Notes: generated by a model not told the origin, from the letters alone. 64,000 nt of DNA from Sinimarinibacterium arenosum (GCF_005047655.1 NZ_SUKF01000004.1:1-64000), one strand, 5' to 3'; counted from the stretch's first letter, positions 35,711 to 45,838 are shown. Numbers and translations: made by a program.

Positions 35711-38277
35711 ATCCTCGGCAGCTGCTGATTGCCACTGCATGCCTGTTTGCAACTGCAGTGTTCGCAAAGGACGACGATCTGGACTTCTTGTTCGAAGACA
35801 CTGCACCCGAGCAAACTTCTCAAGCGCCTGCAGACGCGCCACCTGCAGAACCGCAACCCGAGGCTGGAACACAACCGTCAGCGGATGAACCACAGCCTGA
35901 GACGAGCGCAGCAAGCGAGACTGACGAGCCGATCATCCCCGACGTTGTGCCCGTGGCCCCGTTGCGCGAAGAGCCGCAACCCACGGTGGTCGCTGCGCCG
36001 CCGCGCCGGCAGATTGAAGAAATCGTGGTCACCGCGCAGAAGACTGAACAGTCGCTGCAGGACGTGCCACTGTCAGTGACCGCACTGAGCGGCGATTTCA
36101 TCAAGAATACCGGCGCTGCGGATCTGACCGACGTCGCCGCCTATGTCCCGAACGTCCGCGTCGATACCGACGACCCGGGCTCGCCGCAGGTATTTATCCG
36201 CGGCTTTGGCACCAATACATTCAATCCGAGTTTTGAAAGTTCGGTCGGCTTCGTTCAGGACGAAGTCTTTTTTGGACGCGGCGGCTACTTCACCGAATCG
36301 ATGTTCGACATCGATCGCATCGAGGTTCTGCGCGGTCCACAGGGAACCTTGTTCGGCAAAAACACCATCGCTGGCGTATTCAACGTCACCAGTGCTGGCC
36401 CCACCGAGGAGTTCTCCGGTGATGCCCGTTACACCACGGGATCGTATGGGGACCGCCGCATTGAGGTCGGAATGGGCGGCATGCTCACCGACTGGGCCGG
36501 AATCCGGGTATCTATGCTTGACCGCAAGTCCGATGGGCAGCTGTACAACACCTATCTGAATCGTGACGAAGAGAAGCTGGATCAGCGCGCTGAACGCCTG
36601 AAGCTGAAGCTTTACGCATCAGACTCCGTCGACATGGAGCTGACCGTGGTCGACTCGGACACCAGCATCGCGTTCTGGCCGTATCAGCTGTACAAACTTG
36701 ACGCCGGCAGTCTCGCCTACCTGCGCACATTCGATCCCGAAGTTGAAGATCAGCCCAATGATCTGACCTCCATGGATACGGTCGGTTATCTGAACAAAGG
36801 CTCGACGACGGCAGGCCTCAAGACCAGCTGGGCGATGGGTGATCTAGGCGGCATTCAGGACTTCGAATCCGTTCTTGTAGTCGGCATCTCGCAGTTCTAC
36901 ATCGATCAGCTGAATGATCTGGATGTATCTCCTTCGGATATCGCCCGCCTCGACAGCCACGAGGATCACGATCAGCGCACGGTGGAACTGCGCTTCACCG
37001 GACATAGCGACGGCTTGTTCGGCCTAGGCGATCGGCTCGAGTTCGTCAGTGGCCTGTACTATTTCGACTCCGACTACGCCATCAACGCAAAGGTCATTGC
37101 CGGACAGGATCTTGGCTCCTACGCGGTTACCGGTGATGCACTAGAGTTGATTTCCGGCACCAGCTTCGGCGGACTGTTTGGCGGGATCAGCCTTCCGGGC
37201 TTGCCACTGCTCGGAACCATTACCTCGCCACTGGTCGGAGACGACTACTACGGCTTCGATTACACCCAGGGCATCACTGCCTACGCCGCCTTTGGCCAAT
37301 TCACTTGGTATCTGAATGACCATTGGGCCATCACACCAGGCATTCGTCTCAATCGCGAGAGCAAGGATGTGTTTGCTCAAGGCGGTGGTCACTGCCGAAC
37401 CGAAGCGCTGGAGACCTGCATCATGCAGGCACTGGTGCAGGGCAATCCGTATGACTATCCCAACTTGCGACGCAATGAGTCCGACATTTCGCCCAAATTC
37501 GTACTGCAGTACTACTGGAATGACGACCTGAACTTCTACACGAGCTACGCGCGTGGCTACAAGAGTGGTGGCTTCAACGCGATCTCATTCACCGGCGAGG
37601 ATATCGAGTACGAACCTGAAACCGCCCAGACTTACGAGCTGGGCATGAAGGGGAAATTCTTCGACAGCACGCTGAGTCTGAATACAACCCTGTACCGCAC
37701 GGAGTTTGACAACCTGCAGGTCCTTGCCTTCAACGGCTTCTTCTTCGATGTCAGCAACGCCGCATCTGCCTACTCCCAAGGCCTCGAAGCCGACTTCATG
37801 TGGCTGACTCCATTTGAACCTCTGAGCATCAGCGGCTCGCTGGGCATCCTCGACGCCCGCTACAAAGGCTACGACAGCGCGCCGGCTCCATACGGCTCAG
37901 CGCAGGATACGCAGGACTTGAGTGGCAAGCGCATCGCATTCGCACCGAGCAAGACCGCGACACTGACGCCAACGCTGTCATTGCCGCTGTTCGCAGGTCT
38001 GGTGACGCAGCTGAGCGTCGACGTGCTGTATCAGGGCGACCAGTACACAGACACCGACCTCGACCCGAATACCTACGTCGATGATTACACCATGTATTCG
38101 GCGCGCATCAGCCTCAGCGACGAACAAGGCTTGTGGGCGGTGACGTTCGGGGGCAGCAATCTGACTGATCGCCGCGTTCTGAATCAGGTCACCGACGCGA
38201 CATTCTTCCCCGGCACCTACTTCGCACAACTGGGCGGCGGACGCCAGTTGTTCGGCAGCATTTCAATCAACTGGTAA
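35707..38277 (+). CDS. TonB-dependent outer-membrane receptor
   Basis: 856 aa from ATG 35707 (overlapping the TetR stop). A signal peptide ends VFA. Residues 21-102 form an acidic, Pro/Glu/Ala-rich linker. The plug starts with EEIVVTAQKTEQSLQDVP and includes VFIRGFG and VLRGPQGTLFGKNTIAGVFN. A barrel of about 650 residues follows and ends in a C-terminal aromatic strand (GSISINW). The type is that of the iron-siderophore-like or TonB receptors abundant in Sphingomonads and Nevskiales, where many import organic nutrients. Here it should bring the substrate to the Tat-exported enzymes. No Fur box was seen upstream. Confidence 0.88.
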   Translation: MNPRQLLIATACLFATAVFAKDDDLDFLFEDTAPEQTSQAPADAPPAEPQPEAGTQPSADEPQPETSAASETDEPIIPDVVPVAPLREEPQPTVVAAPPRRQIEEIVVTAQKTEQSLQDVPLSVTALSGDFIKNTGAADLTDVAAYVPNVRVDTDDPGSPQVFIRGFGTNTFNPSFESSVGFVQDEVFFGRGGYFTESMFDIDRIEVLRGPQGTLFGKNTIAGVFNVTSAGPTEEFSGDARYTTGSYGDRRIEVGMGGMLTDWAGIRVSMLDRKSDGQLYNTYLNRDEEKLDQRAERLKLKLYASDSVDMELTVVDSDTSIAFWPYQLYKLDAGSLAYLRTFDPEVEDQPNDLTSMDTVGYLNKGSTTAGLKTSWAMGDLGGIQDFESVLVVGISQFYIDQLNDLDVSPSDIARLDSHEDHDQRTVELRFTGHSDGLFGLGDRLEFVSGLYYFDSDYAINAKVIAGQDLGSYAVTGDALELISGTSFGGLFGGISLPGLPLLGTITSPLVGDDYYGFDYTQGITAYAAFGQFTWYLNDHWAITPGIRLNRESKDVFAQGGGHCRTEALETCIMQALVQGNPYDYPNLRRNESDISPKFVLQYYWNDDLNFYTSYARGYKSGGFNAISFTGEDIEYEPETAQTYELGMKGKFFDSTLSLNTTLYRTEFDNLQVLAFNGFFFDVSNAASAYSQGLEADFMWLTPFEPLSISGSLGILDARYKGYDSAPAPYGSAQDTQDLSGKRIAFAPSKTATLTPTLSLPLFAGLVTQLSVDVLYQGDQYTDTDLDPNTYVDDYTMYSARISLSDEQGLWAVTFGGSNLTDRRVLNQVTDATFFPGTYFAQLGGGRQLFGSISINW

Positions 38278-38310
38278 GCGGTTCCGGCACAGCACAGCCC
38301 GCACAAACGA

Positions 38311-38338
38311 CGAAGCCCCGCCATTAGGCGGGGCTTCG
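38311..38338. terminator. Bidirectional stem-loop between receptor and clpX
   Basis: CGAAGCCCCGCC (38311-38322) and GGCGGGGCTTCG (38327-38338) pair perfectly around ATTA. The U-tract is poor on both strands, but the position between convergent genes suggests a shared terminator. Confidence 0.7.
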
Positions 38339-38361
38339 CATATCAGCCGGACAGAAGCAAA

Positions 38362-39639
38362 TCAGGCCGCGGTGCTTTTGGCCGAACCCGCACTATCGGC
38401 GTTTTCATAGACGATAAAGGGCTTGGCTTCACCGCGGACCACAGCGTCGTCCACCACGACCTTGCTGACGTTCTGCATCGACGGCAGATCGTACATAACG
38501 TCGAGGAGAATATTCTCCATGATCGTGCGCAAACCGCGAGCGCCGGTCTTGCGCTCCTTCGCACGCAGCGCAATCGCGTGTAAGGCCTCTTCGCGAAACT
38601 CCAGCTGCACACCTTCCATGTTGAACAGCTTGGCGTACTGCTTAATCAGCGCGTTCTTCGGCTCCTTGAGGATCGCCATCAGCGCTTCCTCATCAAGCTC
38701 TTCTAGCATCGCCATCACTGGCAGACGTCCGATGAACTCGGGAATCATGCCGAACCGGATCAGATCGTCCGGCTCGACACGCGCCAGCAGCTTGCCAACG
38801 TGGGCACTGTCCTTTTCCGACTTCACGTCGGCAGAGAAGCCGATGCTGGTCCGCTCGGTACGGGCTTGAACCACCTTGTCCAGACCTGCGAACGCACCGC
38901 CGCAAATGAACAGGATGCTGGCCGTATTGACCTGCAGGAACTCTTGCTGCGGATGCTTGCGCCCACCCTGCGGCGGCACACTGGCAGTCGTGCCCTCGAT
39001 CAGCTTCAGCAACGCCTGCTGCACGCCCTCACCTGAAACGTCGCGGGTGATGCTGGGGTTTTCGGATTTACGTGAAATCTTGTCGATCTCATCGATATAG
39101 ACAATGCCGCGCTGCGCCTTGTCGACGTCGTAGTCGCACTTCTGCAACAGGCGCGCGATGATGTTCTCGACATCCTCGCCGACATAACCGGCTTCGGTCA
39201 GCGTCGTGGCATCCGCAATCGCGAACGGCACATCCAGCAATCGCGCCAGAGTCTCTGCCAGCAACGTTTTGCCCGAACCGGTCGGACCGATCAGCAGGAT
39301 ATTGGACTTTGCGATCTCGACGCCATCAGCCGAACCCTTCAGCGACAGGCGCTTGTAGTGGTTGTAGACGGCAACCGACAGAATCTTCTTGGCCGTATCC
39401 TGACCGATCACGTATTCATCAAGTACCGCGCGGATTTCCTGCGGCTTGGGCAGTCCCTTGGCATGCGGCTTGGCGTGAACTTCCTCGCGAATGATGTCGT
39501 TGCACAGATCGACGCATTCGTCGCAGATGTACACCGACGGACCCGCGATCAACTTGCGGACTTCGTGCTCGCTCTTGCCGCAAAACGAACAGTACAAAAC
39601 GCGTCCGCTGTGTGATCCGCTCCGTGTCTCGTTGGTCAT
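38362..39639 (-). CDS. clpX: ATP-dependent Clp protease ATP-binding subunit ClpX
   Basis: 425 aa. The N-terminal zinc-binding domain has [17 protein letters not shown] and CDECVDLCN. The AAA+ core has Walker [16 protein letters not shown], Walker [11 protein letters not shown], the pore loop region and the ClpP-binding IGF loop (TSIGFSADV). It unfolds tagged substrates, for example ssrA-tagged ones, and feeds ClpP, encoded just upstream in the same direction. Confidence 0.97.
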   Translation of the reverse strand: MTNETRSGSHSGRVLYCSFCGKSEHEVRKLIAGPSVYICDECVDLCNDIIREEVHAKPHAKGLPKPQEIRAVLDEYVIGQDTAKKILSVAVYNHYKRLSLKGSADGVEIAKSNILLIGPTGSGKTLLAETLARLLDVPFAIADATTLTEAGYVGEDVENIIARLLQKCDYDVDKAQRGIVYIDEIDKISRKSENPSITRDVSGEGVQQALLKLIEGTTASVPPQGGRKHPQQEFLQVNTASILFICGGAFAGLDKVVQARTERTSIGFSADVKSEKDSAHVGKLLARVEPDDLIRFGMIPEFIGRLPVMAMLEELDEEALMAILKEPKNALIKQYAKLFNMEGVQLEFREEALHAIALRAKERKTGARGLRTIMENILLDVMYDLPSMQNVSKVVVDDAVVRGEAKPFIVYENADSAGSAKSTAA

Positions 39640-39677
39640 CTTCCATCCTCATCCGGGCAATACCACCCGGCGACACC

Positions 39678-39705
39678 TGTATAGCACAGTGTCATTTTGC
39701 TGCAA
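39678..39705 (-). promoter_or_regulatory. Predicted promoter of clpX
   Basis: On the minus strand TTGCAG (39705-39700) and TATACA (39683-39678) are spaced by 16 bp, in the 88-bp gap between clpP and clpX. This would allow clpX to be made independently of clpP. Confidence 0.4.
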
Positions 39706-39727
39706 AACCTGAACCGCAGACTGGCCT

Positions 39728-40348
39728 TCAAGCGGCCGAGCCGCCCCGTTCGGCCAGAATATGGTCGATCAGACCGTACTCCTTGGCGCTTTCCGCACTC
39801 ATAAAGAAATCGCGCTCAACGTCGCGCTCGATCTTGTCGATCGGCTGACCAGTGAATTCCGACATCATTCGGTTCAGGCGCTCGCGCAGAAACAGGATTT
39901 CCCGCGCCTGAATTTCGATGTCCGATGCCTGCCCCTGCGCCCCCCCCGACGGCTGGTGAATCATCACCCGCGCATTGGGCAATGCGAAGCGCTTGCCTTT
40001 GGTGCCCGCCCCAAGCAGGAATGCGCCCATGCTCGCAGCCTGTCCGATGCACATCGTGCTGACGTCCGGCTTGATGAAACGCATGGTGTCGAAAATCGAC
40101 AGCCCCGAGGTAATGACTCCCCCGGGAGAATTGATGTACAGGTGGATGTCCTTGTCCGGATTTTCCGACTCAAGGAACAGCAGCTGCGCAACCACAAGAT
40201 TGGCCACGTGGTCCTCGATCGGACCGACGATGAACACCACCCGCTCCTTCAACAGGCGCGAAAAGATGTCAAAGGCACGCTCCCCGCGCGCAGTCTGCTC
40301 AACCACCATCGGGACGAGGTGCTGGGCACGGGTCAGAATATCGGTCAT
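39728..40348 (-). CDS. clpP: ATP-dependent Clp protease proteolytic subunit ClpP
   Basis: 206 aa from ATG 40348; longer starts add residues not typical of ClpP. The catalytic triad is seen as Ser in [13 protein letters not shown], His in VMIHQPSGG and a later Asp in RDFFMS context. It forms the 14-subunit protease chamber used by ClpX (next gene) and ClpA. The gene order tig-clpP-clpX is the standard one; lon, often following, is absent here. Confidence 0.96.
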   Translation of the reverse strand: MTDILTRAQHLVPMVVEQTARGERAFDIFSRLLKERVVFIVGPIEDHVANLVVAQLLFLESENPDKDIHLYINSPGGVITSGLSIFDTMRFIKPDVSTMCIGQAASMGAFLLGAGTKGKRFALPNARVMIHQPSGGAQGQASDIEIQAREILFLRERLNRMMSEFTGQPIDKIERDVERDFFMSAESAKEYGLIDHILAERGGSAA

Positions 40349-40442
40349 GCGAATCCCTGGCTCATCGGCATAGCCGGCCGCGAGGCCGGGCAAGGCACGC
40401 TCCGAAGCCACACAGGGTGGCTTCGGAGCGCTCGGTACGATA

Positions 40443-41768
40443 TTACGATTGGGGCGCCTGTTGTGGTTTCAACAGCTCGTCCAGGCTGGTGACCTTCTCG
40501 GTCACAACCGCACCACTGACCAAGGCATCGACCACCTGCTCTTCCAGGGTCATTGCGCCCAGACCCTGCATCAGATCCTGACGCGAGCGGTAATAGGCGC
40601 GAACCTGATCAGGCTGCTCGTAGTCTGCAGCAATGCTATCCAGTGTGCGCTCAAGTCGCTCGGGATCCAGCTTGATTCCCTTGGACTTGATGACCTCGCC
40701 AATCAGCAGGCCCAGCGCCACACGACGGCGTGCTGTCTGCTCGAACAGCGCGTCCGGCAGCAGCTCGCCGAGCTTGCTCGGATCAACCTTCGCCATGTTC
40801 ATGCGAGCAGCTGCTTCCTGGCGCAACTGCGGAATTTCTTGCTGCAGCGCGACTTCGGGCAATTCCAGCGGGTTGGCCGCCAGCAAGGCATCCAGAACCT
40901 GTCCTTTCAGTTTAGTCGTCACCGCCTTGTCACGCTCTTTTTCCAGCGCGGTCCGGCACTTCTGGCGCAAACCCGCCACGCCTTCCTCACCGGACACGGA
41001 ATGCGCCTTCAGAAACTCGGCGTCAACCTCCGGCAGCTTGGGTTCACTGACGTCTTTCAGCGTCACTTCGAACTGCGCTGTCTTGTCGCGCAGATTCTCA
41101 GCGCGATAGTCAGCCGGGAAATGAACGTCGACGACGAAATTCTCGCCGGCCGCATGGCCGACAATGCCATTTTCCAGGTCCGGCAGGAACTGGCTGGAAC
41201 CAAGCTCCATCGAGACGTCCTTGCCTTCGGAACCGGCAAATGCCTCGCCATCAATCTTGCCGAGAAAATCGACCGTGACCTTGTCGTTTGCCTGTGCAGC
41301 TCGCGTGACCGCCTCGAAGGTCTTGCGCGCCTTGCGCAGGTTCTCGATCAAGGTGTCCACATCCGCCTCGGTCACTTCCACGACCGGGCGCTCAACCGCA
41401 AGCGTCTCCAGAGGCTGCAGAGCAACTTCCGGGTAGACCTCGAAATGCGCCACATATTCCAGCGGCTCACCGACCTTCTCGACCGTGATGTCAATCTTCG
41501 GCTGCCCTGCCGGCTCGACACCGGCTTTCTGCAGCGCTTCAGAGTAGGTCTGCTGCACGATGTCAGACACCGCATCCATGCGCGCCGATTCACCATACTG
41601 CTGCTCGATCACCTTGCGCGGTGCCTTGCCCGGACGGAAGCCCGGCAGCTTGGCGCGGCTGGCATATGACTGCAGCCGACTATCGAATGCCTTGGCAACA
41701 CGCTCGGCGGGCACTCGCACATGCATTTCCCGGCGAAGACCGCCCGGCGAATTCACATTCACTTCCAT
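40443..41768 (-). CDS. tig: Trigger factor
   Basis: 441 aa. The ribosome-binding N-terminal domain includes [19 protein letters not shown] with the GFRxGxxP signature. The FKBP-type prolyl isomerase domain lies near residues 150-240 ([18 protein letters not shown]). A helical C-terminal arm ends in a Gln/Pro-rich tail. It binds nascent chains at the exit tunnel. First gene of tig-clpP-clpX. Confidence 0.96.
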   Translation of the reverse strand: MEVNVNSPGGLRREMHVRVPAERVAKAFDSRLQSYASRAKLPGFRPGKAPRKVIEQQYGESARMDAVSDIVQQTYSEALQKAGVEPAGQPKIDITVEKVGEPLEYVAHFEVYPEVALQPLETLAVERPVVEVTEADVDTLIENLRKARKTFEAVTRAAQANDKVTVDFLGKIDGEAFAGSEGKDVSMELGSSQFLPDLENGIVGHAAGENFVVDVHFPADYRAENLRDKTAQFEVTLKDVSEPKLPEVDAEFLKAHSVSGEEGVAGLRQKCRTALEKERDKAVTTKLKGQVLDALLAANPLELPEVALQQEIPQLRQEAAARMNMAKVDPSKLGELLPDALFEQTARRRVALGLLIGEVIKSKGIKLDPERLERTLDSIAADYEQPDQVRAYYRSRQDLMQGLGAMTLEEQVVDALVSGAVVTEKVTSLDELLKPQQAPQS

Positions 41769-41812
41769 TCTTCAAGACTCGGTATGGGATCTAATGATGA
41801 ACAGCAACGCAT

Positions 41813-41897
41813 TGGTGCGAAAGGAGAGACTCGAACTCTCACGCCTCTCGGCGCTGGAACCTAAATCCAGTGCGTCTACCAATTCCGCCACTTTCGC
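41813..41897 (-). tRNA. tRNA-Leu (TAG)
   Basis: 85 nt with CCA encoded. The acceptor GCGAAAG pairs with CTTTCGC; the class II variable arm (GCGCCGAGAGGCGT region) is present; the anticodon TAG is complementary to 41861-41863. It lies between tig and the hemP promoter on the same strand as tig. Confidence 0.96.
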
Positions 41898-41966
41898 GAA
41901 AGCCGGGCAGTATACCAGCGGCATCGCGGCATAAGCTCGCCAGCAGGCGAAAACTGATTCCGCTGT

Positions 41967-41995
41967 TTGACTTATTGTTGCGAATGACTATCATT
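41967..41995 (+). promoter_or_regulatory. hemP promoter with overlapping Fur-type box
   Basis: TTGACT (41967-41972) and TATCAT (41989-41994) are 16 bp apart. The -10 is covered by AATGA-CTA-TCATT (41983-41995), a perfect dyad matching the core of the Fur consensus. Fur-Fe would block this promoter, giving induction of hemP and the hmu genes in low iron. Confidence 0.7.
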
Positions 41996-42021
41996 TCTAT
42001 AACGTTCTACCGGAGCATCTG

Positions 42022-42213
42022 ATGTCCAGCCTGACACCGAGCACCCTGTCGCCCAGAACATCCGAAGCCGACGCCACGCCAACACAACTGCGCTCGGTCC
42101 GTATCAGCAGCGACGAGCTGCTGCGTGGCGCACGTGAGATCGTGATCGAACATCGCGGCGAAGAATATCGCCTGCTGCGAACCCGAAATGACCGGCTGAT
42201 CCTGAACAAATAA
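42022..42213 (+). CDS. hemP: Hemin uptake protein HemP
   Basis: 63 aa. The C-terminal signature is VIEHRGEEYRLLRTRNDRLILNK (quoted in part: EYRLLRTRNDRLIL), characteristic of HemP/HmuP. HemP is needed for efficient heme-receptor expression in several proteobacteria. The gene is preceded by a Fur-type promoter and followed 147 bp later by hmuU. Confidence 0.9.
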   Translation: MSSLTPSTLSPRTSEADATPTQLRSVRISSDELLRGAREIVIEHRGEEYRLLRTRNDRLILNK

Positions 42214-42360
42214 CTCTCTAGCGATCAGGATCGGTCGCAATTTTCTGAAGCTCAGCAACAGGATCGCCCTTGTAACCACCCAAGCTGCGGTTGGATCGGC
42301 TACGCTGCCTCCATCCGTCACTCGCATGGTCTGGTGATGTGAATCCGCAGTGCCACACCG

Positions 42361-43398
42361 ATGCCCTCAGCTTCCATTCGATCCACTATCTCACTGCTGA
42401 CACTGTGTACCGCGATTGGCGTCGTAACCCTGCTCGCGCTCGCTACCGGTCCGCTGGAAATCTCGTTGGCACAGATCCCCGCGCTACTGCATCAATCGGG
42501 TGCCAGCAGCCCGGACTCAGCCTTCCAGGTGCTGGCACTGTGGCAGATCAGGGTGCCACGCATCGTTCTCGCCATCGTCGTCGGCGCAGCGCTCGCGCAG
42601 TCCGGGGCGGCAATGCAGGGCCTCATGCGCAATCCGCTGGCAGATCCGGGCTTGATTGGCGTGGCGAGCGGCGCGGCCTTGGCTGCTGCCGCAGCCATCG
42701 TCCTGGGCACTAACCTAATGCCCCTGCCCGCCTATGTGAGCGCCCCCGTAGCCGCGTTCGGCGGCGGCTTGGCTGCCGCCTATCTGGTAATCAGGCTCAG
42801 CTCCGCCTATGGGCGCACCAGCGTGACCACGATGTTGCTTGCCGGTCTGGCGATCAACGCGATTGCCGGCGCCGGCATCGGATTTCTGGCCTATCTGGCA
42901 GACGACACCGCCCTACGATCGGTGACTTACTGGATGTTCGGGTCCCTGGGCAAAGCGGGATGGCCCGAGCTGCGCATTGCACTCCCGTTGTTGCTGATCC
43001 CGCTGCTACTGATTCCCCTGGCCGCCAACCCGCTCAATGCGCTGCAGCTGGGCGAAGCGGAAGCTCAGCACCTCGGCGTTGACGTTGAACGTCTCAAGCG
43101 CCGTCTGCTGGCATTGATCGTCATAGCCGTGGCGGTCAGCGTATCCCTGGCCGGCATTGTCGGCTTTGTTGGACTGATCATTCCACATCTGGTGCGCCTG
43201 TGGTTCGGGCCGGATCACCGGCGTGTCCTTCCCTTTTCAGCGCTGGCCGGCAGCCTGCTGCTCCTGCTGGCTGATACGGCTTCGCGCTCGCTATTTTCTC
43301 CCGCCGAGTTGCCGATCGGCATTCTGACGGCGCTGATCGGGGGGCCGTTCTTCCTGTTCCTGCTGATGCGTCAACTGGGCCGAGAAACCCTGCCGTGA
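42361..43398 (+). CDS. hmuU: FecCD-family iron/heme ABC transporter permease
   Basis: 345 aa with about ten membrane helices. Family motifs are RIVLAIVVGAALAQSGAAMQG, LADPGLIGVASGA and, near the end, GFVGLIIPHLVRL with the ATPase-contacting loop. It forms the membrane channel for heme or an iron chelate with the ATPase encoded next (GTGA overlap). The heme-binding protein hmuT and an outer-membrane receptor are not beside it, so the exact ligand (heme, siderophore or cobalamin) is inferred from hemP. Confidence 0.82.
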   Translation: MPSASIRSTISLLTLCTAIGVVTLLALATGPLEISLAQIPALLHQSGASSPDSAFQVLALWQIRVPRIVLAIVVGAALAQSGAAMQGLMRNPLADPGLIGVASGAALAAAAAIVLGTNLMPLPAYVSAPVAAFGGGLAAAYLVIRLSSAYGRTSVTTMLLAGLAINAIAGAGIGFLAYLADDTALRSVTYWMFGSLGKAGWPELRIALPLLLIPLLLIPLAANPLNALQLGEAEAQHLGVDVERLKRRLLALIVIAVAVSVSLAGIVGFVGLIIPHLVRLWFGPDHRRVLPFSALAGSLLLLLADTASRSLFSPAELPIGILTALIGGPFFLFLLMRQLGRETLP

Positions 43399-44234
43399 TT
43401 CTCGAGGCGTCCAATCTCGGCTATCGCCCTGACGGCCGCAGGGTTCTGCATGACGTCAACCTGCGGCTGACGCAGGGAAAGGTACATGCAGTTCTCGGCC
43501 CCAATGGCGCCGGAAAATCCACCCTGTTGCGCCTGCTTTCCGGGGAGCTTGCCGCGAATTCAGGCCGCTTGTTGTTTAACGGTCGAGCACTGGCGCAATG
43601 GCCGGCCCGGCGGCTGGCGCAGCTGCGTGCCGTACTACCTCAACGCGAACAACTGGGCTTTGGATTTTCCGCTGAAGAAGTGGTTCAGCTCGGGCGCTAT
43701 CCGGCGCTGAAGCAATCCGCACCGCAGGAACAGTCGATCATCGATGCAGCGATGGTCGCAACCGCCACTTCACATCTGCGTGATCGTCGCTACCCTGAAC
43801 TTTCCGGCGGCGAGCGCGCACGCGTACAACTCGCACGGGTGCTCGCACAGATCTGGAACGCTGACGCACACTGCGGCCGAATGCTGCTGTTGGACGAGCC
43901 CACCGCCAGCCTGGACCTGGCACATCAGCACTACTGTCTGCAGCGTGTGCGGCAGTTCGCCGCCAGCGGCACCGCTGTCCTGATTATCCTGCACGACCCG
44001 AATCTGGTCGCAGACTACGCCGATGAGGTGACCCTGCTGTGTGACGGCGAAGTATTGGCTCAGGGCACGCCCGCCGATGTGCTGCAATCACCGACACTGG
44101 AGCGGATGTACGGCGTGCCGATCGACGTCGTTGGAGTGGCAGAGCATCGCTGGATTCGAGTCGCCGGTGAACGCATCGCATCGACGGACGCCTTTGCGGC
44201 GACGGCCACAAATTCAGGCCTCGCGGGCCTCTGA
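43395..44234 (+). CDS. hmuV: Heme/iron ABC transporter ATP-binding protein
   Basis: 279 aa from a GTG overlapping the permease stop (GTGA). Walker A is GPNGAGKST, the signature is LSGGERARVQLARVLA and Walker B is MLLLDEPTASLD. The pattern GRYPALK and the C-terminal region are close to HmuV. It powers uptake through HmuU. The last residues before tRNA-Pro show no further partner gene. Confidence 0.85.
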   Translation: MILEASNLGYRPDGRRVLHDVNLRLTQGKVHAVLGPNGAGKSTLLRLLSGELAANSGRLLFNGRALAQWPARRLAQLRAVLPQREQLGFGFSAEEVVQLGRYPALKQSAPQEQSIIDAAMVATATSHLRDRRYPELSGGERARVQLARVLAQIWNADAHCGRMLLLDEPTASLDLAHQHYCLQRVRQFAASGTAVLIILHDPNLVADYADEVTLLCDGEVLAQGTPADVLQSPTLERMYGVPIDVVGVAEHRWIRVAGERIASTDAFAATATNSGLAGL

Positions 44235-44245
44235 ATTCTTGAAAT

Positions 44246-44322
44246 TGGTCGGGGCGACAGGATTCGAACCTGCGACCCTCTGCTCCCAAAGCAGATGCGC
44301 TACCAGGCTGCGCTACGCCCCG
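44246..44322 (-). tRNA. tRNA-Pro (TGG)
   Basis: 77 nt with CCA encoded. Acceptor CGGGGCG pairs with CGCCCCG; the anticodon loop TTTGGGA gives TGG. The D-arm (AGCGCAGCCTGGTAGCGC) and T-arm (GGTTCGAATCC) are canonical. On the minus strand, 11 bp after hmuV ends. Confidence 0.97.
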
Positions 44323-44376
44323 ACGTTTTCAACGGCATCATTGCACAACGCTGATCCGCTGGCGCGGATGCGATGA

Positions 44377-44452
44377 TGGTGGGTCGTGGTGGGCTCGAAC
44401 CACCGACCAACTGGTTAAAAGCCAGCTGCTCTACCGACTGAGCTAACGACCC
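44377..44452 (-). tRNA. tRNA-Lys (TTT)
   Basis: 76 nt with CCA encoded. Acceptor GGGTCGT pairs with ACGACCC; the anticodon loop CTTTTAA gives TTT; D- and T-arms are canonical. It lies 54 bp from tRNA-Pro and just after queC in the same direction, so read-through from the que genes may contribute. Confidence 0.97.
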
Positions 44453-44498
44453 GCTCTCGCAACAGGGCGCGCATGATACCGGAATCGACTGCTGTGTC

Positions 44499-45185
44499 CT
44501 ACCCGTTTGCGATATATCGCGTCGGGTCGGCAATCCCCGCTTCCGCGAAGCCCTCTTTGCGCAGGCGGCAGGAATCACACTCGCCACATGCCCGCCCCTG
44601 CGCATCGGCCTGATAGCAGGACACCGTCTGCGCGTAATCAACCCCCAGACGCGTGCCCTCGGCAATAATCTGGGCCTTACTCATCTGGATCAGTGGCGCC
44701 CGCACCCGCAGGGGTCTGCCTTCGCTACCTGCCTTCGTCGCGACAGCAGCGAGTTTTTCAAAGGCTTCAATGAAGGGGGGACGACAATCAGGATATCCGG
44801 AGTAGTCGATCGCGTTGACCCCGATAAAGATTTCTTCGGCGCCGACGACTTCCGCCCATCCCAAAGCCAAGGCCAGAAACAACGTATTGCGCGCTGGCAC
44901 ATAGGTAACCGGAATCCCCGTGGAGGGCTCCTGCGGGACGGCAATTGAGTGATCGGTCAATGCCGACCCACCCACCGCTCCGAGCTGAACGTCGATGCAC
45001 TCATGGCGCACTGCGCCATAGCGGGCAGCAACCGCTGCAGCCGCCCGCAGCTCGGCATCGTGACGCTGACCATAGGCAACACTCAACGCGTAGATCTCGT
45101 AATCCTGCTCGCGCATCATCGCGAGTACCGTGACCGAGTCGAGACCGCCCGACACCAGCACCACAGCCTTTTTCCGCTCAACCAC
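44499..45185 (-). CDS. queC: 7-cyano-7-deazaguanine synthase
   Basis: About 228 aa from GTG 45185, just after the queE stop; a GTG at 45212 overlapping queE is also possible. The PP-loop is [12 protein letters not shown]. Four cysteines near the C-terminus (C-Y-Q...ACGECDSC) bind zinc. It converts 7-carboxy-7-deazaguanine to preQ0 with ATP and ammonia in queuosine synthesis. Confidence 0.94.
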   Translation of the reverse strand: MVERKKAVVLVSGGLDSVTVLAMMREQDYEIYALSVAYGQRHDAELRAAAAVAARYGAVRHECIDVQLGAVGGSALTDHSIAVPQEPSTGIPVTYVPARNTLFLALALGWAEVVGAEEIFIGVNAIDYSGYPDCRPPFIEAFEKLAAVATKAGSEGRPLRVRAPLIQMSKAQIIAEGTRLGVDYAQTVSCYQADAQGRACGECDSCRLRKEGFAEAGIADPTRYIANG

Positions 45186-45187
45186 CC

Positions 45188-45838
45188 CTAGCGTCCCGCC
45201 ACGTTGCCCCACAAGACCTTGTGGAGCTGCAATTGAAAGCGGACCGGCAACTGGTCCTCGAGAATCCAGTCAGCCAAAGCCGACGGCTCCAGCTGCGACT
45301 GACTCGGAGACATCAGCACCGTGCAACGCTGCGGCAATGCGTGCTTAGAAATCACCGCCTTGGCCCATTCATAGTCGCCACGATCACAGATCACCATCTT
45401 GATCTCGTCCTTGGCGTTCAGTGACGAGAGATTCGACCACAGATTGCGCCCCTCTTCGCCGGAGCCTGGCGTCTTGAGATCGATGACTCGCATCACCCGC
45501 GGGTCTACCGACGAAACGTCGAGCGCTCCACTGGTCTCGAGGGACACCTGATAGCCTGAGTCACAAAGGGCCGTCAGCAGACCCTGACAATTCTTTTGTG
45601 CCAATGGCTCTCCACCGGTCACACACACATGCGAGACACCCAAGGCACGGACCTGATCGACGATCTGGGCCACGTCCATCCACTGACCGCCGTGAAACGC
45701 ATAGGCAGTGTCACAATAACTGCAGCGCAGCGGGCAGCCCGTCAAACGCACGAACACGGTCGGCCATCCGACGCTGGAGCTTTCGCCCTGAATCGAACGG
45801 AAAATCTCGGTAATGCGCAGCCGTGGCGCAGCGTTCAA
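45188..45838 (-). CDS. queE: 7-carboxy-7-deazaguanine synthase
   Basis: 216 aa. The radical-SAM cluster motif is [15 protein letters not shown] (CxxxCxxC), and [16 protein letters not shown] is typical of QueE. It rearranges 6-carboxytetrahydropterin to the 7-deazapurine, the step before QueC, encoded next. It follows cpoB in the common gammaproteobacterial order. Confidence 0.94.
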   Translation of the reverse strand: MNAAPRLRITEIFRSIQGESSSVGWPTVFVRLTGCPLRCSYCDTAYAFHGGQWMDVAQIVDQVRALGVSHVCVTGGEPLAQKNCQGLLTALCDSGYQVSLETSGALDVSSVDPRVMRVIDLKTPGSGEEGRNLWSNLSSLNAKDEIKMVICDRGDYEWAKAVISKHALPQRCTVLMSPSQSQLEPSALADWILEDQLPVRFQLQLHKVLWGNVAGR

